From the NCBI GenBank assembly GCA_028673005.1, contig CM054118.1, positions 3,121,410-3,185,409 of the forward strand: DNA of 64,000 bases. Reading direction: 5' to 3'. This document shows positions 10,855 through 21,932 of the stretch, piece by piece. Origin of the DNA: Tanypteryx hageni. Taxonomy: Eukaryota; Arthropoda; Insecta; Odonata; Petaluridae. Within the stretch, counting starts at the first letter, position 1, and each line of letters starts with the position of its first letter. Position numbers and translations under genes: made by a program. Under the pieces are notes generated by a model that was not told where the DNA came from, did not search any database, and saw only the letters and a list, made by a program, of their open reading frames with translations.

Positions 10855-11011
10855 CGGCTTCCCGCGGAGACGAGCCTGAGGGCTAAAGAGAGCCCGAATG
10901 CTCCCCAGGGAGCAATCAAGACAACGCCCTCAGCCACTTAAGTGCCTCTAAGAAGAGAGCAGACAAGCGGCAATTGTTCTTGCGCTCAAGGCGAGAGCTC
11001 TAACCACATCG

Positions 11012-11022
11012 ATTGCTTCTCT
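11012..11022 (+). repeat. Target-site duplication, right copy (Jockey insertion)
   Basis: Partner of 6682-6692, with one mismatch. CR1 ORF1 resumes directly after it. Confidence 0.8.
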
Positions 11023-11608
11023 CACCGTGTTGGTCACTTGAGGCACCGTGCCTCCTGATTTACATCTGGAGAAGATCAGCTCTTCAACTTCTTTCCGGCG
11101 GGCACTGGATAACCGGGGTGCCATCACAGGCCGAACGTTAGAGCTATCTAACACTATCAACCCCCCCCCCCCCTTTCCCAACCCGACTCCCTTTTGGCCC
11201 GGCCTCCATCAAAGAGACGGGAGTGGGTACGGGTGCAATGGTCGTGGAGTCGTCCTCCGACAACACTTCGAACCTATTACTGACAGAAAGAGGGTCTAAC
11301 GCAGCATTCCCAACTCTCTGCCTCCGCAGCACCACCCCACGATCTCCCTGAGTGGACACCACTCTCCACTCATCGGATTTCCCAGCCCGAGGACACCCAG
11401 CCTGCGGTAAGGAGTCTGAGGCAACCCTGATCTCTCTACCGGCTACCGCACCCAGGCAAACCCGAGCCGCCAATTTGGCGCGGCGAGTTTTCAGGGATAA
11501 CCCCGCACCACCACGCGAACCAAGCCTGCCTCGGGCCTTTCCACCCTCTGAAGGAAGTTCGCAATCACCCTCTCCAGCTCCGGGATTCGAGCCCTCATGC
11601 CCTCGCAA
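11023..11608 (-). pseudogene. CR1 ORF1, N-terminal half, copy C2
   Basis: Contains a Gly/Arg-rich N-terminal region, SNRFEVLSEDD, then SSNVRPVMAPRLSSARR and SGGTVPQVTNTVRE, where the insertion breaks it. A homopolymer C run (11161-11173) shifts the frame. No PHD-type cysteine cluster is visible, unlike the ORF1 at 21933. The continuation is at 6254-6681. Confidence 0.75.
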
Positions 11609-11665
11609 ACAGCAGCGCAGAAGAAGGAGGAAACGGAAGACCTCGGTGAAGTCATCCTAAACTCT

Positions 11666-14204
11666 TACCTAATTTATATACTAACGCAAAAGTGTTACAA
11701 TATGAAAACAAAAGCTGAAATGGGATAAGGCTAATGAATTTGGTCTAACTTTTAACGCTGGGACGGTCTTGGCGAAGCGTACGAGAAAGGGTCAAACGCA
11801 GGTATAAAGTGAAAGGCGTAAACAACACAAACAAGGTTAGATCACGGACAGGAGATGATAGTGCACAACAGCAAAATATATAAATACTATGGAGCGTCAA
11901 AATATAACAACCTTACAAATGTAACGAGAATATACTAATGCACAATGACTACTAAGATATAAATATTATTTTCTAAAAGGGACAATGAAATTTCTAACAA
12001 AATACTACAAAGCTTAAGAGTTAACTATTACGGTAGAGAAAATAAAAACTATAACGTAGATGTTATAACCAAATTTGGTAACTTAAACGAATGTTAAATA
12101 AAATTACCGAAGGAATAGAATGTATTCTACTGTTAGTTAACATCGCGTTTGTAGAGGAATGACGGTCGGACGTATTACTACTATTGACGTGCATCTCAAC
12201 GCTTGGTGAATAATTACCATTCCTTAAATCTACCCTAAAAAAGCCCTAGCAGCCTCGGCAGTGTAGTGCACACCAAAACCGTAGATGAATGAATGTGGTT
12301 GTTGTTGATATTATTCTATCGTCTTGAGGTAAAGTCATAATGCGTATATTGGTTAAACTGACAGAATAAAATTATTTAACTTTTTCGAAACGGAAAATTT
12401 TAAACAAAATACTAGAAGACAATTCAAACGAGAAGATTATTTAATCTTTTTGTGGATTTATGTTGAATTGAGAACTTGTTGTATATTTATGAGTCAAGGT
12501 TAATTTGAACGTTGTCAAATTATATGTGAGAAAAATTTCTCATTGCGAAATCAAGCAAAGTTTTCGTTATCGGTTACGTTATCCTCATTTCCTCCATTCA
12601 GCCCAATAAATGTTATATATTTAAAATCGTCGAATTTGCTGTTTAACGAGTGAATCAATTGAATTGAACAAATTTCCGAAACCAAACGAATCAATATGTG
12701 ACACTGTAGGCCATTCAAATGTAGCTATTTATTGCAGCGATTCACCGGATTTCGACTCATGAATGAACTACGATGTTTTTTCAAATCAAGCGATCGGTTA
12801 ATTGCCACTGACGACAATTTCTTTGAAGCTAAATTACGTGTACGTCCCAGCCGACTGTTATATGGATGTGGGCAGCACCAATGCCATTTATTTGGTCCAA
12901 GCCATTAAAACTCGCTAATCCATTTTTGATTCCTCTTTGTCGATTGCCTTCCTTCAACGGGGACATTTAATCTTCCATCCATTCCTTGATGAGACCGTTT
13001 TAAGCCTTTATCTCATTCAGCGCACCAATTCCTCCTGCATAAGTGCCGTCATCCGTTTCTCCTACCAGACCTCTCAGGCTCGTTTAAAGAACGTATAAAT
13101 TTTCCCTATCGCAGTGGGCGCACTGGTACCTCTGGCAGTCACCTGTGAAAATCCCCGATTTTTATCCTACCCCATAAATGTCTCCCAGTTCCCTCACTCC
13201 CATTCCATTCGAAGCGCCTTCATTCCTCAGCCTCCTCCCTCGTCACGCCCACTCGAAACGGTCGCACTAAACTTCCACCCCACCCTCTCCCCATCTAAAC
13301 CCCTCCCTTTCTCGCCCCAGTCTCTTAATTGCTTCCTCTTTCAAATAACTGAAATATTGGCCCCTTAATGAGACTGGAATTGGCCTCCACGTACGAGCTG
13401 GACCTGTAACCCAGGCGACTGACTTTCCAAATTCCCAAATCCACCTCTCCCCCCCCTTCCTCTCTCTCTCTCCCCTCTCTGACCATGTAACTTATTCCCT
13501 GTGTTCATCCCCTCTTTCTCTCTACTTCATTCTCTCCCTATCTTAATGCCTTAATTTCTCCCTCTATCTAGCCTTTTTTCCATCTATCCTCTCCCTCTTT
13601 TCCCATCGCTTTCTCCCTATAGCTTACATTTCTCTCCTTTCCATCTACTGTCTCCTCTTTTATCCTCGTCCACCTTCAACCGGAACACTCAACCGCATCG
13701 CTTCCAAATCCAGGGAAAAGATTTAATCGAATTTTCACAAGAAAATGGAATGAAAAAGATAGAGAAAGATGTTGGGATAGGGTAACGAGCGTGACAGGAA
13801 AAATTATAATTGCTTTAAAGCATTAAGTTTCAGTCATTTTCCGGTAAAGTGACAAGTTTTCAAATTTAAACTATGTACTACTATGTTTACAAATTAACAA
13901 ATGCTTGGCAAAGCGGGAGTTGGAAGTTTAGTTATTCTAGAAGCCCTTTAAATGTTCTTTGCAGGTAATGTTAAATTTTTTCGCAGCCTGTCCAACATAA
14001 AAGTTAATTTTCTTGTGTTTTCTTAAGATGGAATACCACCAAATGAAGGCCCACACATTTAAGTTTCTATTACCAATAAGAATTTTTTTAAATAAGAAAA
14101 CATATACAATTTACAGATGCTTTCTCATTTTTGTCTAAGGGTAAATTGTAATTTTTCCTATAATAGAATAGAATTAATGGTTTTTATTCCCTAAGTTTAG
14201 TTTA
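11666..14204. other. Intergenic stretch, no gene seen
   Basis: AT-rich sequence with no recognisable protein or RNA gene. It includes a pyrimidine-rich tract at about 13440-13680. An 84-codon frame at 13114 is Pro/Ser-rich low complexity and is not called. Confidence 0.6.
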
Positions 14205-14280
14205 AGTTTTAGTCCCTAAGGACTGTATAACCTTACAGAGGTGGGAGGGTTTGTGTACTCTTACGAACCTAAGAGCTATG

Positions 14281-14321
14281 CCGGCGGGAGATAATTCTCC
14301 TGGTAGGACCATCCAAGCCGG
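14281..14321 (+). promoter_or_regulatory. Structured 5' leader of RTE-A: closed multi-stem RNA
   Basis: CCGGC at 14281-14285 pairs with GCCGG at 14317-14321. Between them are two hairpins, GGAG-ATAATT-CTCC and TGGT-AGG-ACCA. This gives a three-way-junction-like fold in the leader RNA. The role is unknown; ribozyme, translation start or packaging signal are options. Confidence 0.45.
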
Positions 14322-14574
14322 AAAGGTCTGAGGGGAAGTGTCAGGCTAAGAAGCAGTCTTAGGGGTTTTACATCCCCCTGTGCAAGGGCAGCAGCTTGCA
14401 CAGTACCTCTGTAGGTGGTGATCATGTGGATTTGAACAGCTAGGGTAATGGGTAATCACTCGGTGAAACTGCGATGAGGAAAGCAAGCGGAAACTACCTC
14501 ATTATATTTCCCATGATAGGCTGAAAAGCTGAAAATACCTATATGGATCTTTCTGGGGTAAAATATTCCGGAGA

Positions 14575-14611
14575 TAAAATAGTCCCCCAATCGGATCTCC
14601 GGGTGGGGACT
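14575..14611 (+). promoter_or_regulatory. Conserved RTE 5' leader stem before the endonuclease
   Basis: AGTCCCC and GGGGACT pair around an inner CGGA-TC-TCCG hairpin. Almost the same sequence lies on the minus strand at 38521-38555, at the same place in family B. The coding parts of A and B are much more diverged than this block. Confidence 0.6.
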
Positions 14612-14698
14612 ACCCTGGGGGATGCACAGAGGAAATGAAACATTAATAAGAAAGCAAGTAGTGAGAAATTAAAAATAGGCACATGGAATGCTAGGACT

Positions 14699-15451
14699 AT
14701 GAATTCAGGGGGTAAACTAGAGAACTTAAAAAGGGAAATGAGAAGGAATAATGTAGGTATAGCAGGTCTTAGTAAAGTTCGGTGGGAAGGAGAATGCGAG
14801 ATAAATTCAGACGAATTTAAGATTATTTACTCGGGAGGGGAGAAAAAGGAAAGGGGAGTGGGGATTATAATGAGAAAAGAGATAGCTGAAAGAATTAGCA
14901 AGGTAGTGACAGTAAATGATAGATTAATAGCCGTAAAACTTCAGATGGAGCCAGTGGAAATGCTTATAATTCAAGTGTATATGCCAACAACTAATTCTGG
15001 CGACGACGAAGTAGATGAAATGTATGAACAGATTATGGAGATATTGGAGGAGGAGGGAAAAGGAAGGATCACCACCATAGTAATGGGAGATTGGAACAGT
15101 GTAGTCGGAGAGGGACAGGAAGATAACATAGTGGGAAAATATGGATTAGGGAAGAGAAATGAAAGAGGGGATAAACTTGTGGAATTCTGCCATAGAAATA
15201 GATTAATTGTAACTAATACATGGTTTAAGCATCACCAGCGGAGACTTTACACATGGAGAAGCCCAGGAGACCAGAGACGATACCACATAGATTACATACT
15301 AGTCAATGAAAGATTTAGAAATAGCATTAAAAATGTGAAAACACTACCAGGAGCAGATATCGATTCTGACCACAACCTTTTGGTGGCAAATATACAATGT
15401 AGACTGAAGAGCGTTAAGAGAAACATAAGAGTTAACAAGAAATGGAACTAG
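14699..15451 (+). pseudogene. RTE-A endonuclease (APE-type)
   Basis: Apurinic-type endonuclease. The conserved start (KIGTWNARTM) begins 33 bases before the first ATG, in an open frame, so the true protein start is probably upstream or non-ATG. Motifs are LSKVRWEGE (usually SETRW), IQVYMPT, VMGDWNSVVGEGQ with the catalytic Asp/Asn, NTWF, YTWRSPGDQRRYHIDYILV and SDHNLLV near the end. It ends early at TAG 15449-15451 because one base is missing near 15446; one added base would read through into the RT frame at 15442. The domain nicks target DNA and supplies the primer for reverse transcription (family knowledge). Confidence 0.85.
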
Positions 15452-17507
15452 AGGAACTCCTTAAAAACAAGGAGGCAATCATGACTGAGCTGGAGGAAAG
15501 GTTGTGGGAGAGAGCTGAAGAAAATAGGAATAATGTAGATGAGGAGTGGAGATATATCCATAGCAACATTAAAGATGTAATGGAAAAGAAGGTAGGAAAG
15601 ATAACGGGTGAAAGAAACAAAAAACCCTGGATCACAGCAGCCATGCTGCAAAAAATGGAAGAGCGGAGAAAGTGGAAGAACATAAACACTGAAGAAGGCC
15701 AAAGAAAATACAAGGAGTTAAATAATGCTTTAAGAAGGGGAACAGATAAAGCCAGAGAACAGTGGAAAAATGAGAAATGCGAGGAGATTGTCGAGTGTGA
15801 AAGAATTTGTAGAACAGACCTCATGTATAGCAAAGCAAGGGAACTATTCGAGAAAAAGGCAAGAAAGATAGGACGTAAAGGAATCATGAACAAAAGTGGT
15901 AAAATCGTCTCGGAGCCAGAAAATGTAAAGAATGTTTGGAAAGAATACATTGAGGTGCTGTATGACAAAGAAGGAACGCCAAGAAATATTGAATTAAATG
16001 AAAAACGGGATGTGGAAGAAGATCAGCTAGGACCAAGTATTCTCGAGTCTGAAGTTAAAAGAGCAATTGATGACATGAAAAGAAGTAAGGCTGTTGGGAG
16101 TGATGATATACCCGTGGACGTTCTTAAGGTTTTGGGGTCTAAAGCAATTAAGCAACTAACAAAATTTTTTAACCCAGTATATGATACTGGCATATGGCCT
16201 GAAGATTTTTTAGATGTTGTTATGGTACCACTGGAGAAAAAGAACAATGCAACATGTTGTAAGGATTACAGAACTATTAGTTTAATTTCTCATACAGCTA
16301 AAGTTTTAACCAGAATAATAATCAAAAAATGGAATGTAAAATAGAAAAGGAGCTGCAAGATAATCAGTTTGGTTTTAGAAGAGGAAGAGGGACCAGAGAT
16401 GCTATAGGATGTATGAGGATGATGATAGAAAGAGCGCTAGACTTCAATAAAGATATGTATTTTTGTTTTGTAGATTGGGAGAAAGCTTTTGACCGAGTGA
16501 AATGGGATAAAATGCTGGGTATTTTAAACAAAATAGGAATAGATTGGAAAGATAAAAGACTGCTTAAAAACCTTTACTTTGATCAAAAGATTAGCGTCAG
16601 GGTTGAAGGAGAAGAAACAGAAAGTACTTCAATAGGGAGAGAAGTGAGGTAGGGGTGTTCTATTTCACCAGCGATATTTAATATTTATGCAAAAACAATA
16701 ACAGAAGAAGCGCTGATGGAAGAGAAAGGATTTAAGATAGGAGGTGAAGTTATTACCACCATTAAATACGCAGATGATCAGGGCTTAATAGCTGAAGGCG
16801 AGAAAGAGCTTCAGAGGATGACAGACAGATTAGTGGAGGTTGGCCAACAATATGGAATGAAGATCAATACAGAATAAACAAAAGTCATGGTGGTTTCATA
16901 GGAACATAAAGAATTAAATATAATGGTAAATGGCCAAAAATTGGAACAAGTAAGTAGTTTCAAATATCTCGGCAGTATTTTAGCACAGGATGGAAGTAGT
17001 ACACAGGACATCAGAAGTAGGATTGCAATGGCAAAAGCAGCATTTAATGAGAAGAAGGAGCTTCTCACAAGCAAGAAAATAAAAATAGAAACAAGGAAGA
17101 AATTATCAAAATGCTACATATGGAGCATAGCTCTTTATGGTGCAGAGACGTGGACGGTAAGGAGAAAGGAGGAAAAATATTTAAAAAGTTTTGAGATGTG
17201 GGTATGGAGGAGAATGATGAAAGTGAAATGGACAGAGAGGAAGAAAAATGAAGAAGTATTAGATATGGTGGGAGAAGAAAGGACGCTAATAAAAACAATC
17301 AGGAAAAGAAAAGCATATTGGATAGGGCACATATTGAGAAGACAGTGTTTACAAAGGACGATCTTAGAAGGAAAAATTAGTGGAAGAAGAGGAAGAGGGA
17401 GAAAAAGAATAGGAATATTAGATAATATAAAGCAGGGATATAATACTTATAGAGGTATAAAAGAGGCTTCTAGGGAGAGAGAGAAATGGAGGCAGCGATT
17501 CAGTTAA
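15442..17507 (+). pseudogene. RTE-A reverse transcriptase, copy 2, broken
   Basis: Same protein as 129-1994 but inactive. Frame 1 (15442-16344) runs from the linker to the early RT. A 1-bp deletion near 16330 shifts it, and 16329-16652 continues with the palm motif FVDWEKAFDRV. In the GVRQG motif the Gln codon CAG became TAG (16650-16652). Further AAA-to-TAA/TAG changes lie near 16874-16902. The C-terminal frame 16923-17507 has YLGSIL, ALYGAETW and GHILRR. YADDQ is still readable near 16770. Confidence 0.85.
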
Positions 17508-17510
17508 AAC

Positions 17511-17524
17511 CTGTCTTCGGACAG
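17511..17524 (+). other. 3' terminal UNCG-tetraloop hairpin, RTE-A copy 2
   Basis: CTGTC-TTCG-GACAG, identical to 1998-2011, followed by an (ATG)n tail to about 17541. Confidence 0.75.
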
Positions 17525-17541
17525 AAGCATGATGATGATGA

Positions 17542-18737
17542 TGATTGGAGATAGTACACGATATTATATTATATACTATTATTCATGCCAACAAACTATG
17601 TAAGCATACGATTACGTAATAATCCAAGCACATCAATAATCCTATTTATTTGTAAGGATTTTTCAGGTATTATTTTACTGTTTTCTCTTATGGAATATTA
17701 TATGCAATTTTAAGCACAATTTAGTTTGATGCGCATTATTCAGGTCAAGTAGTTTTTTAAACAGAAGAACATATCTTCTCTCAAGTTGAGTCCGGATCGT
17801 ATGTAATTTTGCGTACAACTGATTTTCAAGCGTAATAATCAATTATCGAATTTGCTTTGCTAAAAAAATGTATGTAATGTTATGGAGGAAAAATTCACGA
17901 TGCGCCTAATTTTTCGATACCACTCTATAAGCATTTCTCATAAGGATTGCCTTTGAAATCTGTGTAATACATTTATGGAGTATACTTTTCCATATTGTTA
18001 GTTTCTAAGCAAAACGCGCCTTAATATGATATACTAAATCATTTTCGAAAAATCTAAAAATAGTTGTTATCCTCCATCGTCGACTACGAAGGAGAATACG
18101 GTTTTGGAGTCATAAATTTGTAAAAAAGCATTCGTGAACTTAACCTAAATTAAAGCTTCAAATGACAAAAACACAAAAATTTAAAAATATTTCATTAAAG
18201 TCCATCATTAAAATTTGTAGATATATTTTTATTATATTATTACAAATTAATAGTGCGATTCAACAGAAAAAAATACATAAAAGTTATAATTAGCAAAAAT
18301 CACTTTTAAATACTAGAATATCAGCTCAAAATTGGGGAAAATCTTCAATTTCTGGAATTTTTTTGTCAAAAAAAGGTATGTGCGATAAATGTGTAAATTG
18401 TTTAAGCTTCCTATATTTTTCAATGAAAAAAAGAAAAACAAAATAAATAATTTTTACAAAGTATATAAATATATAAATATATAATGAGTTATTATTTAAC
18501 ATTAAGTATTATTGTTCAATTCTTATTTGTTTGTAATAATAGTTTATAAATTTAAAAACTATCAAAAGCAACATTTTGTTATTGTAAATTTCTTGAGTAA
18601 TGTTGAGAAGCTTGTTAAAACCCATATATACACGAAATCATTCACAAATCAAAATCTATATTACATACAGTTCGCCCTGCCCTGCTCAGGCAAGACGGAC
18701 TCGAGAGTACAAAGTGCCGCATAGAGTCCATCCTGCC
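17542..18737. other. AT-rich intergenic stretch, no gene seen
   Basis: Very AT-rich, no motif recognised. The last 70 bases (18670-18737) contain a GACGGACTCGAGAGT motif that recurs near the other flank of the next element. Confidence 0.6.
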
Positions 18738-18749
18738 TGATGTAAGATT

Positions 18750-19781
18750 TTGGAGCACATTATTGTTAGCAACACAATGCGTTATCACGAGAGTAGATCG
18801 CTGTTAGTCAGCTGTCAACATGGATTCAGAAAAGGTAGATCCTGTGACACCCAACTCGGTCTGTTTGTGAATGATGTTTTATCATGCGGCGAAAATAAGA
18901 AACAGGTCGATGCAGTGTTCCTTGATTTTAGAAAAGCTTTTGACAAGGTTCCCCACCGTAAGTTGTTATTAAAATTGGGAAATCTTGGCGTTAATGTTAA
19001 AGTCATTAACTGGGTTCGCGCTTTCCTTTGGAATAGAAAACAAAAAGTAGTCATCGATGGGAAGTCCTCGAGTGTGGCAGATGTAGTCTCCGGAGTGCCG
19101 CAGGGTAGTGTGATCGGACCTATACTTTTCTTGCTTTATATAAACGACATCAGCTCAGTTGTGAAAAGTAATATCAGGCTTTTTGCGAATGACACCGTAG
19201 TCTATAAAGAAATTAGTGGTCCTAGCGACCATCGTCAGCTTCAGGATGATCTGGATGCGTTATCTGTTTGGTGCAAGGAATGACAGCTAGAAATCAATCA
19301 GAAAAAGAGTAACGTTCTAAACTTTTGGAAATCTAGAAGCCCATCGTCCGTGTTTGCCTACTCGATATATGGTGAGATCATTCCTGTTTCGGAATCCGTG
19401 AAATACCTCGGGGTAACCTTGAATCGTGACCTGTCTTGGGACACCCACATAAGACGGGTGATAGGTGCGGCAAATAAGAAGTTGGCTTTTGTGCGTAGGA
19501 TAGTCAGGAAAAGCACGGAAACAGTGAGAGAATCCTGTTATTTATCGTTGGTTAGACCTCAAATGGAATACGCAGCAGCGGTTTGGGATCAATATCAGAG
19601 GGGACTCATAAAGGATTTAGAAAAAATACAGCGGCGAGCAGCTAGATTCGTGAAAAAGAATTACGATAAAAAACAGAGCGTTACGTTACTCATTAAAGAG
19701 TTGAGTTGGCCATCGTTGAAAGATCGTAGATTACAGGCGAGATTTAAACTACTATACTATATAGGTCGGAGATATTCGTAA
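18750..19781 (+). pseudogene. CR1 RT, C-terminal two thirds, copy C4
   Basis: Two frames, 18750-19283 and 19350-19781. Motifs: QHGFRKGRSCDTQLGLF, FLDFRKAFDKVPH, SGVPQGSVIGPILF, then the active-site box FAND (19182-19193) where FADD is expected. A TGA at 19281-19283 replaces the Trp of KEWQLEI. The thumb has KYLGVTLNRDLSWDTHIRR and LVRPQMEYAAAVW. It ends after YIGRRYS with a shifted frame. Both the active-site change and the stop make it inactive. Confidence 0.85.
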
Positions 19782-19946
19782 ATGAAATGAAGGATATTAT
19801 TCGACAACCAACGTATATCGGACGGAGGGATAATGAGGACAAGATTCGCGAAATAGATAGTAGGACGGAGAGGTATAAGGAGTCATTTTTCCCTAGGACA
19901 ATACGTGACCACAATAGATAAGTGAATAATAATTAGTTAGGAACTT

Positions 19947-19992
19947 GGTGCTCGGCACCCCCTGCCATCCACCGTCAAGGTGACTTGCAGGG
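19947..19992 (+). other. CR1 3' double hairpin (copy C4)
   Basis: Hairpin 1: GGTGC-TCG-GCACC (19947-19959). Hairpin 2: CCCTGC (19960-19965) pairs with GCAGGG (19987-19992), and inside it CACC (19970-19973) pairs with GGTG (19979-19982). The (GTAGAT)n tail follows. The same layout is found at the other CR1 3' ends in this window. Confidence 0.7.
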
Positions 19993-20012
19993 TAATATGT
20001 AGATGTAGATGA

Positions 20013-21374
20013 TTGGATAAGGCGAGACGGACTCTAGATCCCATTCTATCTAGGTGAGATAGACTCTCGAGTCCACTCTCCCTGTAGTCCACAATGCTTG
20101 CCACACTGGCACCTTATCTCATCTCCATTGCAGGAGAGCCCATATACACGAGTCGCACCCTTACGCAATCTTGCAGATACTCAAAACTGCACAGGCTGTT
20201 TGTCCAACAAGCATTACGACGCTGATAAACCATTGAGTAGGTAAACAGCGGTCGGTTACCCGCCAGTCGGGCATGAAGCGCTCCTTATATCCGGCCTCAA
20301 AGACTGCCTTCCTCACGCTCAACGATCCCCACCAATTCCTAACCTCACCCCCACCGCCCCTACGACAACAGTCCCCAGCCGCAGTTACGCACGACACCCT
20401 CTTCACCAGAATATCTATTTCTTAACCCTACTTCGATACCTTTTTCTTCCTTCTAATAATCCATATTTTCCTTCTTCTTGCCTCATCCTATATTTCTACC
20501 TGCTTCAAACTCCTCTCTTTACCTATCTGTACCTCTCTCGCTCTCCCCCTCTCCCTCCCTCCCTCTCTCCCTCTCTCTCGCGCTCTCTCTACCTCCCCCT
20601 CTCTCCCCCCCCTCTCTCCCCCCCTCTTTCCCTCTCTCTCCCCCTCTCTCCCTCTCTCTCTCTCCCTCTCTCCCTCTCTCTCCCTCTCTTCCTCTCTCTC
20701 TACCTCCCTCCCCCCTCTCTCCCTACCCTCTCCCTCTCATTCTCCCTCCATATAAATCTCCTTCCCCCTTATCTCCCTCCCTCTCTTTCCACTTTCTCAT
20801 TATTTGCTCTTTTTCTATTATCCTCTTCCTCTCTCCAACTCTCTTATTTGTACTTTACATCCTACCATCCACTCCACCTCAGTCTCTACAGTCTCCCTAT
20901 TATACAACTTTCCTTTTCACAATCTCTTCTCCACATAATCTCATTTCCCTCATCTTCACTCTTTCCTGCACCCTTTTGCTCACCGTCTCCTTTCTCCTCT
21001 TGCCTGTTTTCTCTCCTTTTTTCTCTTCATCCCTCTCCCTCCCCAATCTCATATTTTTCTTTCTTTCCCATCTCAATATTCACCCTCTCTCGTGCCACTC
21101 ATCTATTCGTTTTCACTCACCGTCATGGTTACCGATTCATTCTACTAATATACTCTTACATGTGTAGGGCTGATAAGCATGGGAGGGAGAAAACCTAGAA
21201 GTGGGGAGGTGAAGTATAGTGAGGGAGGTGTTGGTACATATTTGAGCTTTTTAAACCGGTTTCCTTTGGTAGCTTGAGCTCGGAAAGACTCGTAATTAAT
21301 ACCGTTAAGGAGAAAGGGAAGGTCTATGGTAGTGTATCGCTCCTTCCCCTTCCGAGAATGTTAAATATTTATGA
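20013..21374 (+). repeat. Intergenic stretch with a large CT-rich tract
   Basis: 20515-20780 is a dense pyrimidine repeat (tctccctctc). 20780-21130 is looser pyrimidine-rich sequence. The 229-codon frame here is low-complexity Ser/Leu/Pro and is not a gene. No other feature was seen. Confidence 0.8.
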
Positions 21375-21895
21375 GTAAGAATTTGTCGAGATCTTTGTGG
21401 GACATGAACATTCGTCTAGTGATAGGCGCGACCAACAAGAACCTGTCTTTCATAGGTAGAATAGTACGGAACACTACAGAAAATGTACGTGAAACATGTT
21501 ACTTATCACTGGTTAGACCAAATGTGGAATACACCTCATGCATCTGATATCCGTACGAGAAGGGACATATAATTCAATTAGAAAGAGTGCAGCGCAGAGC
21601 AGCAAGATTTGTAAAACAAAAGAACGAACATAAGGAAAGCGTAACGTCATTATTGAGGGATTTGGACTGGGTACCAACGGAGGATCGTAGATTGAACTCA
21701 AGGTTGCGGCTTCTGGGGAAATATAGATCGGAATGTCTAAAAGGGGAAGTTGTAGGAAAGTTAAAGCACCAACGTATATAAGTAGGAGCGACCGTGACGA
21801 TAAGATACGTGAGATCGATTGTAGGACGGAGCGTTATCTAGGCTCGTTCTTTTCGAGGACAATACGAAATCACAATAGAGTTAGTGTCGAACCGT
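21375..21895 (+). pseudogene. CR1 RT C-terminal fragment (copy C5)
   Basis: Translated fragments match the CR1 thumb and C-terminal region: LWDMNIRLVIGATNKNLSF, LVRPNVEYTS, QRRAARFVKQKNEHKESVT, LDWVPTEDRRL, and KIREIDCRTERYLGSF with RTIRNHNR at the end. An in-frame TGA follows EYTSCI. There is no double hairpin or GTAGAT tail; the sequence passes into the next element at about 21900. It is the oldest-looking of the plus-strand CR1 pieces. Confidence 0.75.
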
Positions 21896-21932
21896 CGTAG
21901 TGAACGGACGTGCCTGCTGAACGCTCCGTAAA

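Larger units (their letters stand above)
6693..11011 (+). mobile_element. GC-rich Jockey-type LINE inserted in CR1 copy C2
   Basis: A 4.3-kb element, clearly more GC-rich than everything around it. It has a gag-like ORF1 with zinc knuckles, an ORF2 with endonuclease and RT, and an 11-bp target-site duplication. No long poly-A tail is visible at the 3' end. Many stops and frameshifts show it is dead. The gag with CCHC knuckles, the endonuclease and the YADDAA RT fit the Jockey clade (family knowledge). Confidence 0.85.
4343..11665 (-). mobile_element. CR1-type LINE, family C, copy C2, interrupted by a Jockey-type insertion
   Basis: Minus-strand CR1-like element. The 3' UTR and (GTAGAT)n tail lie at 4343-4430, ORF2 (RT, endonuclease) at about 4600-6190, and ORF1 at 6254-6681 continuing at 11023-11608. 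The two ORF1 halves line up with the uninterrupted ORF1 at 23059-23643, which proves the split by the insertion at 6693-11011. It also has a large internal deletion near 5430-5445 that joins endonuclease directly to RT. Confidence 0.85.
14205..17541 (+). mobile_element. RTE-type LINE, family A, copy 2, near full length
   Basis: Has a 5' leader of about 490 bp, an endonuclease from about 14655, the RT, a short 3' UTR, the UNCG hairpin (17511-17524) and an (ATG)n tail. From about 15520 onward it is closely similar to 1-2030. The 5' boundary is uncertain and was placed at a small hairpin (AGTCC-CTAA-GGACT, 14210-14223) where structured leader sequence begins. Confidence 0.85.
18738..20012 (+). 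mobile_element. CR1-type LINE, copy C4, 5'-truncated within the RT
   Basis: Starts at the RT motif CKILEHIIVSN and runs to the CR1 3' UTR, double hairpin and (GTAGAT)n tail at 19947-20012. The 5' truncation is typical of incomplete target-primed reverse transcription. Confidence 0.85.

Noticed and set aside
14200..14330. HDV-like ribozyme call in the RTE-A leader
   Set aside because: The fold is compact but I could not place the double-pseudoknot helices of an HDV-type ribozyme by eye, so only the structure is reported.
20478..21198. 229-codon and 116-codon ORFs
   Set aside because: Same reason: a CT-rich repeat read in frames without stops.
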